The notes beneath the pieces are model-generated. The model had not been told where the DNA came from, did not search any database, and saw only the letters and a program-made list of their open reading frames with translations. From positions 1-45,132 of the forward strand of contig CAYRHS010000003.1 of the NCBI GenBank assembly GCA_964424125.1: a stretch of DNA of 45,132 nt, given 5' to 3'. Positions within the stretch are counted from its first letter, which is position 1. Each line of letters begins with the position of its first letter. Shown here piece by piece: positions 39,644-45,132 of this stretch. The stretch comes from CAYRHS01 sp964424125 (GTDB lineage: Bacteria > Actinomycetota > Acidimicrobiia > IMCC26256 > JAOSJL01). Both the position numbers and the translations under genes were made by a program.

Positions 39644-40559
39644 GACGAATCCGTGGATCGAGCCAGGCGTACAGGAGATCGACGGCGAGATTGAACACGA
39701 CGTACGCGATCGCCACGACCAGGACCACGCCCTGCACCACCAGGTAGTCGTCCTTGAGCACACTGTTGATGGCGAGGCGCCCGATGCCGTTGATGGCGAA
39801 GATGAACTCGATGATGAACGCACCGCCGATGAGGCGGCCCATGTTGAGCCCGGCCACGGTGACGAGCGTGAACGTCGAGGGCCGGAAGGCGTGGCGGAGC
39901 AGGATCCGTGAACGGCTGAGCCCCTTCGCCTTGGCCATCATGATGTAGTCCTCTTGCAGCGTCGCGACCATGTCCGAGCGCAGCAGGCGCATGTACACGG
40001 CAGCTTCGGCGAGCCCGAGCGCCAGCGCGGGGAGGAACAGCGACGTGAAGCGCGCGTCGGGTTCGAACAGCGAGGGGAACCACCCGAGTTTCGAGGCGAA
40101 GACGAAGATGAAGACGTAGGCGAGGACGAAGCTCGGGATGGAGAGGAACCCGAAGGCCGTCATCGAGGCCCCGCGGTCCAACCAGCCACCGGCGCGCTGG
40201 GCCGCCAGGATGCCGAGCGGGATACCGATCAGGAGCGCCAGCACCTGCGCGTAGATCAGCAGGTAGATGGTGTTGCCGATGCGCTCGGCGATCTTGGTCG
40301 AGACCGGTTCCTTGTCGACGAAGGACTTCCCGAGGTCGCCCGTCACCGCGTGGCCGAGCCAGTCGACGTAGCGGACGGGGAGCGGCCGGTCGAGGTCCAG
40401 CTCCTCACGGACCGCCTGGCGGTTCTCCTCGCTCGCCGACGCCCCGAGGATGGCCACCTCGGGCCCGCCCGGGAGCAGGTTGACGAGCAGGAACGTCAGC
40501 ATCGAGACGGCCAGGAGCACCGGGATCAGGTAGAGCACCTTCCGGACCAGGTAGCGCAT
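39624..40559 (-). CDS. Peptide ABC importer permease, OppB/DppB type
   Basis: A 311-residue permease starting MRYLVRKVLYLIPVLLAVSMLTFLLVNLLPGGP, the standard OppB opening. The extracytoplasmic part has GHAVTGDLGKSFVDKEPVSTKIAERIGNT. The EAA loop is DYIMMAKAKGLSRSRILLRHAFRPSTF, and it ends with the usual YAWLDPRIRHARA. Six membrane helices can be counted. It follows the gene of the nearer binding protein by 57 bp and is clearly in the same operon. Confidence 0.95.
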   Translation of the reverse strand: MRYLVRKVLYLIPVLLAVSMLTFLLVNLLPGGPEVAILGASASEENRQAVREELDLDRPLPVRYVDWLGHAVTGDLGKSFVDKEPVSTKIAERIGNTIYLLIYAQVLALLIGIPLGILAAQRAGGWLDRGASMTAFGFLSIPSFVLAYVFIFVFASKLGWFPSLFEPDARFTSLFLPALALGLAEAAVYMRLLRSDMVATLQEDYIMMAKAKGLSRSRILLRHAFRPSTFTLVTVAGLNMGRLIGGAFIIEFIFAINGIGRLAINSVLKDDYLVVQGVVLVVAIAYVVFNLAVDLLYAWLDPRIRHARAIA

Positions 40560-40616
40560 CGAGCCGCTCGCTCGCTCCTCGTCGTCTCTTCGTGTGTCGA
40601 GTCGCTCTCCCGGCGC

Positions 40617-42254
40617 CTACGAGCGCCAGATCTGTGAGGTCTGGTAGCGCCCGCGGATGATCGGCAGGCCTTCCTCGCCGTCGGGCAGCTGCCAGTCGAT
40701 CACCGACTTGATGTCGTCCTGCCAGGCCACGCCCCAGGCCGTGTGGTAGAGGCGGACGTAGACGGCGGCGTCGTTCTGACGCTGCGCCACCTCCCAGTAG
40801 AGCTCCTTGCGGGTGTCGAAGTCCGTGGTCTCGCGCGCCTCCTGGAGCAGCCGGTCGATCTCGGGGTCACGGTTGCGCACGAAGTTGATCGGGAGCGGGC
40901 CGTCGGCGTTGGCGGAGAACCACCAGATCGAGTCACCGTCGGGGTCGGGGTCGCCGAACTGCCGCACGAGGTTGATGTCGTAGTCGCCCGTGATCAGGTC
41001 CACGATGAACTCGGACTGCTCGACGAACGTGAGCTCCACGTCGATTCCGACCTCCTCGAGGTTCTCCTTGACGAACTCGACGCTCGCCCGGTTGTTCGGG
41101 TTCGGCGTCGTGCCCAGCCGCAGGCTGATCTGCTCGCCCGTCTCGCTCTCGTACTCGTCGACGAGCTCACGCGCCTTGTCGGGGTCGTAGCCGATGTGGG
41201 TGACGTTGTCGCCCGGATACCACTTCGATTCGGGTCCCCAGGGGCTGTCCGCGATCTCGGTCACGCCGGCGCCGAGCAGGTCGTTGTGGCCTTCCCGGTC
41301 GACGGCGTAAGAGATCGCCATGCGTACGCGCTCGTCGGCGAGCTGGCCGTTGGGGTTGTCCTGGTTGAGGTAGAGGCTTTCTTCTTCGTCGTCGGCCGCG
41401 ATGAAGTAGTCGATCCCCGACGCGTTCTTGAAGGTCGCGATCTCCTCGTTGCGCTCTGTCTGGGTGAGGTCGATGTCGCCCGTGACCACCGCCTGCGACC
41501 GCGCTTGCTCGTCGGGAACGATGCGGAAGGTGATCTTGTCGAGGTACGGGAGGCCCTCGCGCCAGTAGTTGTCGTTGCGCACGAAGACGGTCTCGGCGTC
41601 GATCGTCCGGCTCTCGAGCTTGAACGGTCCGGTGCCGATCGGGTCCTGGGGCGCGCCGTCGGGCGCGTCGAGCTGGGACGGCGCAGCCATGTAGCCGAGC
41701 TGGTTCGCGAACTGGACCGGCAGCGTCGCCCACGGCCGCTCCGTGGTCAGCTTCAGGGTCAGGTCGTCGACGATCTCGGGGGAGTTGAGCCCCGCGAGCG
41801 TGGGTGCGGTGAGCGGGGACTCGAGCAGCCCGTCGAGGTTGCGCTTCACCGCGGCTGCGTCGAGTGGGGTCCCGTCATGGAACTGGATGTTCGGGCGGAG
41901 CTTCAGCTCGAACTGGGTGAAGTCGTCGTTCGTGGGCTCGAACGACTCGGCGAGGTAGGGGCGGATCTCGCCGTCCGCGTTGTAGGCCATCAGCGGGTCG
42001 AAGACCGCGGCGGCCATCTGGAGGCCGGCGAGCGCCCAGGTGTTCTCCTCGGGGTTCAATCCGTCGGTGTCGGCCTCGAGGCCGGCGACGATCTCGCCGC
42101 CCTGTTGCGGCGGGCCCGCGGTCTCGCCGCCCCCGCCGCCGCTCTCGTCGGAGTCGTTGCCGCCCGCGCAGGCGACGAGCGCGAGGCTCAGCGCGGCCCC
42201 GACCGCCAGGACACGCAGGCCTGTCGAGCGCCGGTCACGGATCCACTGCAGCAC
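40617..42254 (-). CDS. Peptide-binding lipoprotein of the ABC importer (SBP family 5), first copy
   Basis: A 545-residue extracytoplasmic lipoprotein that should capture peptides and hand them to the permease pair. A signal peptide with lipobox LALVAC is followed by a Gly-rich linker. The SBP_bac_5 domain has PYLAESFEPTNDDFTQFELK, HDGTPLDAAAVKRNLD, GTGPFKLES and NDNYWREGLPYLDKI. It ends with QTSQIWRS, the same end as its neighbour. GTG 42254 was chosen with GGGGGGAA before it. It lies nearest to the permease genes and probably has its own promoter with a CRP-like site. Confidence 0.93.
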   Translation of the reverse strand: MLQWIRDRRSTGLRVLAVGAALSLALVACAGGNDSDESGGGGGETAGPPQQGGEIVAGLEADTDGLNPEENTWALAGLQMAAAVFDPLMAYNADGEIRPYLAESFEPTNDDFTQFELKLRPNIQFHDGTPLDAAAVKRNLDGLLESPLTAPTLAGLNSPEIVDDLTLKLTTERPWATLPVQFANQLGYMAAPSQLDAPDGAPQDPIGTGPFKLESRTIDAETVFVRNDNYWREGLPYLDKITFRIVPDEQARSQAVVTGDIDLTQTERNEEIATFKNASGIDYFIAADDEEESLYLNQDNPNGQLADERVRMAISYAVDREGHNDLLGAGVTEIADSPWGPESKWYPGDNVTHIGYDPDKARELVDEYESETGEQISLRLGTTPNPNNRASVEFVKENLEEVGIDVELTFVEQSEFIVDLITGDYDINLVRQFGDPDPDGDSIWWFSANADGPLPINFVRNRDPEIDRLLQEARETTDFDTRKELYWEVAQRQNDAAVYVRLYHTAWGVAWQDDIKSVIDWQLPDGEEGLPIIRGRYQTSQIWRS

Positions 42255-42304
42255 GCTGTTCCCCCCGGATGGACGGCTCGGCCGCAGAAGAACTTTCGCG
42301 ACCG

Positions 42305-42330
42305 TGTGACCCCCGTCACATTGCACCGTA
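42305..42330 (-). promoter_or_regulatory. CRP-like operator and -10 box before the first binding-protein gene
   Basis: TGTGACCCCCGTCACA (42305-42320) is a perfect TGTGA-N6-TCACA palindrome, the classical CRP/FNR-family site. On the minus strand a -10-like TACGGT is at 42330-42325, so the site covers the likely start of transcription (near 42318), a position that would favour repression. It stands 51 bp before GTG 42254. The regulator is not in this window. Confidence 0.6.
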
Positions 42331-42394
42331 GCGGGCGAAAACTAGCAGTTGGAGTCGGCGGCCGTCCCGCGAGCCCGGACCCGACACGGCGGCA

Positions 42395-44005
42395 TCATCC
42401 CGAGCGCCAGATCTGGAAGACGCGGAACCAACTGTTCTCGAGCGGGACTCCCTGCGTGCCGTCCGGGAACTCCCAGGTCCCCACGTCCCGGACCGACGGC
42501 TGGAACCCGACGACCCAGTTGGTGTGGCCGAGCCACAGGTAGGGCAGGTCCTCGAGCAGGCGCTCGGCGACGATGCGGTACTGCGCCTTGCGCTCGTCGA
42601 CGTCGTCCGTCATTCGCGCGGCGAAGAGCGCCTCGTCGATGTGCGGGTCGCGGTTGCGGGCGAAGTTCAACGCGATGGGCCCCTCCGCGTTCTCCGAAAA
42701 CCACCAGATGGAGTCCCCATCGGGGTCTTCCGCGTTGAACTGGCGCCAGACGAGCGCCTGGTAGTTGCCGCTGATCACGTCGGTGATGAGCGTGCTCTGC
42801 TCGCTTTGGTCGAGCGTGACGGCGACGCCGACCTCCTCCCACTGTTGGGCGACGACTTGTTGGGTCCGTTCCGCCTCGGGGACCGGGGTGGTCCCGAGGC
42901 GGATCTCGACCGGGTGCCCAGTGTCGGCTTCGTAGTCGGCCAGCAGCTCCCGGGCGCGCTCCGGGTCGTGGTCGGGGAACTCCAGCCCTCCCGGGTACCA
43001 GGGCGAGTCCGGAGGCCAGGGGCTGTTGGCGAGGCGCGTGATCCCCTCGACGCCCACGAGCTTCAGCCATTCGTCCCGGTCGATTGCCAGGGCGAGCGCA
43101 AGCCGCACGCGTTCGTCGTCGAGCGGGGGCTGCTCGACGTTGAGCATCACGAAGCTTTCGTCGCCGTCGAAGTTCTCGAGCGAGTCGAGGTCCGGGTCGT
43201 CGCGGATCGCTTGCACGTCCTCCGAACGTTGCGAGGCGGCGATGTCGAGCTCGCCCGTCTGCAATGCCTGGATGCGCGTCACCGTGTCGGGAACGACCCG
43301 GAAGGTGATGCGGTCGAGGAGGGGGAATCCCTCCCGCCAGTAGTCGTCGTTGCGGACCACGACGGTCTGCGCGTCGAGGGTCCGCGACTCGAGCGTGAAC
43401 GGACCCGTGCCGACCGGGGCCTGCGGGTCGGGGTTCTCGGAGTCGAGCCACGAGGGCGCGCCGATGAAACCAGGTTGCCCGGCGAAGAAGACGGGCAGGG
43501 TCGACCAGGGCCGCGTGGTCGTGAGCTTCAGGGTGAGGTCGTCGACGATCTCCGGCTCCTGGAGGTCGCGGAACACGGGCCCGACGAGCAGGGAGTCCCG
43601 GGCGCGGTCGATGTTGAGCTTCACCGCGGCCGCGCCGAGCGGGGTCCCGTCGTGGAACTGGATGCCCGGCCGGAGCTTCAGCTCGAACTCGGTGAAGTTG
43701 TCGTTGGTCGCCTGGAACGACTCCGCGAGGTACGGCTCGAGCGTCCCGTCCGCGCTCGGAGCCATGAGCGGGTCGAGGATTGCAACGGCCATCTGGTAGG
43801 TGGCCGGGCTCCACTGGCTCGTCGCGGGGTCGAGCCCGTCCGCCTCGGCGTCCAGGCCGACGACGAGCTCGCCGCCACGCCTCGGCGAACCGCCCTGGCT
43901 GTCGTCGCCTCCGTCGTCGTCACCGCTGCTGCACGCGGCGAACGCCAACACGAGCACCAGCACGAACGCGGCCCACCGCAGCCGGCGTCCCCCCGTTCCC
44001 CCCAC
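42395..44005 (-). CDS. Peptide-binding lipoprotein of the ABC importer (SBP family 5), second copy
   Basis: A 536-residue paralogue of the neighbouring binding protein. Lipobox LAFAAC follows the hydrophobic stretch AAFVLVLVLAFA. The matching blocks are PYLAESFQATNDNFTEFELK, HDGTPLGAAAVKLNID, GTGPFTLES and NDDYWREGFPLLDRI, and the end is RVFQIWRSG. The two differ most in the ligand-facing middle, so they may serve different peptides through one permease. GTG 44005 was chosen with GGGGG before it. It is the first gene of the six-gene leftward operon. Confidence 0.92.
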   Translation of the reverse strand: MGGTGGRRLRWAAFVLVLVLAFAACSSGDDDGGDDSQGGSPRRGGELVVGLDAEADGLDPATSQWSPATYQMAVAILDPLMAPSADGTLEPYLAESFQATNDNFTEFELKLRPGIQFHDGTPLGAAAVKLNIDRARDSLLVGPVFRDLQEPEIVDDLTLKLTTTRPWSTLPVFFAGQPGFIGAPSWLDSENPDPQAPVGTGPFTLESRTLDAQTVVVRNDDYWREGFPLLDRITFRVVPDTVTRIQALQTGELDIAASQRSEDVQAIRDDPDLDSLENFDGDESFVMLNVEQPPLDDERVRLALALAIDRDEWLKLVGVEGITRLANSPWPPDSPWYPGGLEFPDHDPERARELLADYEADTGHPVEIRLGTTPVPEAERTQQVVAQQWEEVGVAVTLDQSEQSTLITDVISGNYQALVWRQFNAEDPDGDSIWWFSENAEGPIALNFARNRDPHIDEALFAARMTDDVDERKAQYRIVAERLLEDLPYLWLGHTNWVVGFQPSVRDVGTWEFPDGTQGVPLENSWFRVFQIWRSG

Positions 44006-44035
44006 GCGTGAACCCCCGGTCCTCGATCCGGACGA

Positions 44036-44065
44036 ACGGTACGAAGGTCGACGCTCCCACGTCAA
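44036..44065 (-). promoter_or_regulatory. Promoter of the peptide importer operon (TTGACG-N18-TACCGT)
   Basis: On the minus strand TTGACG (44065-44060), 18 bp, and TACCGT (44041-44036) precede GTG 44005 by 30 bp. The -10 hexamer is the same as that proposed for lexA and nrdR. Confidence 0.65.
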
Positions 44066-44243
44066 CGCGCCGCGGGGAGAAGAGATAAGTGTCCGGGAAT
44101 GCCGCACCCCCCCCGCCTCGTGACGCTTCTCAGGGATGCCCCGTCCGGCACTTCGGGAAAGGGCGCCGGTCTGGCTACGGTGCGCCAGGTGCCGGCGACC
44201 GCAGCAAGGGGTTGGTACGCACACACCGAGAGGGGATCGACGA

Positions 44244-44915
44244 GTGTCTCAACTGCTGCGAGTGCAGAACTTCTGCGTGTCGATGGACGGGTTCGGCGCT
44301 GGCGAAGGCCAGAGCCTCGAGGCGCCCTTCGGACATGCCAGCCCCAGAGGTGGTGGCGTCGTCCACCTCCCGGCCGACCTGGCCTCGTGGGCGTTCGCCA
44401 CCGCGAGCTGGCCGAACCGAACCGAGCCCGGCGGATCCCGCGGGCTGGACGACTACTTCACTCGCGACTACGCGCGGAACATTGGTGCGGAGATCATGGG
44501 CCGCAACAAGTTCGGGCCGCAGCGTGGCCCATGGGAGAACCTCGACTGGAAGGGGTGGTGGGGAGACACTCCGCCCTTCCACACCCCCGTTTTCGTCCTC
44601 ACCCACCACCACCGACCGAGCTTCACGCTGGCCGACACCACGTTCCACTTCCTCGATGCGACACCCGCGGAGGCGTTGCGGCAAGCCAAGAGCGCCGCTG
44701 AGGGGAAGGACGTACGGCTCGGAGGCGGCGTCGCCACTGTTCGGCAGTTCCTCGAGGCGGATCTCATCGACACCATCCATGTCGCCGTCGCGCCGATCGA
44801 GATCGGCCGTGGGGAGCGACTCTGGACCTCCCACGAGGACCTGGTCGACCGGTACCACCTCGAGTCCGTTCCCAGCCCCAGCGGTGTGACGCACCTACTC
44901 TTCTGGCGGCGGTAA
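44244..44915 (+). CDS. Dihydrofolate reductase/RibD C-terminal-domain-like reductase
   Basis: A 223-residue protein of the DHFR-like (RibD_C) superfamily. It begins LLRVQNFCVSMDGFGAGEG, the usual first strand. GAEIMGRNKFGP is the cofactor-side motif, and GGGVATVRQFLEADLIDTIHVAVAPI with GRGERLW is the typical ending (a GG loop for NADPH phosphates). Such YwjB-like proteins reduce pterin or riboflavin-related compounds, mostly untested. GTG 44244 was chosen with GAGAGGGG before it. It is divergent from the peptide importer, with 238 bp between starts. Confidence 0.85.
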   Translation: MSQLLRVQNFCVSMDGFGAGEGQSLEAPFGHASPRGGGVVHLPADLASWAFATASWPNRTEPGGSRGLDDYFTRDYARNIGAEIMGRNKFGPQRGPWENLDWKGWWGDTPPFHTPVFVLTHHHRPSFTLADTTFHFLDATPAEALRQAKSAAEGKDVRLGGGVATVRQFLEADLIDTIHVAVAPIEIGRGERLWTSHEDLVDRYHLESVPSPSGVTHLLFWRR

Positions 44916-45132
44916 GCACGGCGGACAACCGAGTGGTGCCAAGATGATCTTCATCGACGTGGTACATGTCCCGATCTGGGCTTGACTCGCGTTATCAGCG
45001 TGGTGCTCGCGGTCACGGTGATCGCTTCGCTTCGCAGTGATTCGAGTCGGGCCACCGTCCTCCCCTCCGGCAACCGGGGCGGTGCTCCCGACCACAGCCC
45101 GCACCACAGTGCGCACGTGAGGCTCGACGAAT
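44916..45132 (+). other. Right end: no confident gene
   Basis: This end is less GC-rich than the rest. A frame opens at TTG 44982 and stays open to the window edge, with a hydrophobic start (TRVISVVLAVTVIASL) that could be a signal peptide. There is no clear ribosome site, and the following residues show no family. I leave it uncalled. Confidence 0.2.

Noticed and set aside
40743..42542. 599-residue open frame on the plus strand
   Set aside because: Antisense to the binding-lipoprotein gene, with repetitive Val/Glu/Asp composition typical of GC-rich shadows.

Overview
The window is a very GC-rich chromosomal segment of an actinobacterium. The evidence is the order recA ... miaB-miaA-dapF-hflX ... 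lexA / LysM gene-nrdR ... nrdJ, which is the actinobacterial arrangement, together with frequent GTG starts, 4-bp GTGA/ATGA gene overlaps, -10 boxes of the form TAnnnT and start codons only 6-7 nt after such boxes. The absence of recX, a 275-residue DapD unlike the mycobacterial one, and the mixture of housekeeping genes suggest a deep-branching class such as Acidimicrobiia. That last point is inference. I saw no tRNA, rRNA, CRISPR array, insertion sequence or prophage.

Layout. 1-5710: the 3' end of recA, a TauE/SafE-type membrane protein on the minus strand, then miaB, miaA, dapF and hflX (tRNA A37 modification, diaminopimelate epimerisation, ribosome-associated GTPase). 5694-7849: a minus-strand pair, SDR then FAD amine oxidoreductase. 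7955-13876: a tight run dapC-dapD-dapE (succinylase branch of lysine/DAP synthesis), then a flavin-reductase-like protein, a second M20 peptidase and a P-loop NTPase of the DUF1611/BioD type. 13910-19346: the DNA damage and nucleotide block, with lexA on the minus strand, a divergent SOS-controlled LysM protein, nrdR, a small membrane protein and the B12-dependent ribonucleotide reductase nrdJ. Operator sequences for LexA and probably NrdR can be read directly. 19369-22762: a small frameshifted gene and a MacB/FtsX-like ABC exporter. 22858-36475: single genes and pairs (BNR-repeat protein, broken AlkD-like glycosylase, cupin, DsbA-like protein, crotonase, TMEM175 channel, RmuC, hydrolases, MsrB, lipoproteins, LMW phosphatase, M3 oligopeptidase). 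36472-44005: a complete leftward Opp/Dpp-type peptide ABC importer with two paralogous binding lipoproteins. 44244-44915: a DHFR/RibD-like reductase.

How the parts work together. The dap genes supply meso-diaminopimelate for wall and lysine. LexA represses itself and the LysM cell-division suppressor through two boxes at each promoter. NrdR senses nucleotide state and probably shuts nrdJ through a tandem box over its transcription start. RmuC shares a 13-bp promoter motif with the LysM gene, which hints at a second, LexA-independent damage regulon. PepF may digest peptides brought in by the Opp system.

Points most worth a second look: two genes (miaA and an ABC ATPase) have no usable ATG/GTG/TTG and carry ATC exactly where the start codon belongs; DapF has Ser in place of its first catalytic Cys; the AlkD-like gene has lost an internal block; the lexA-LysM gap holds the relic of a solute-binding-protein gene; and several starts look leaderless.
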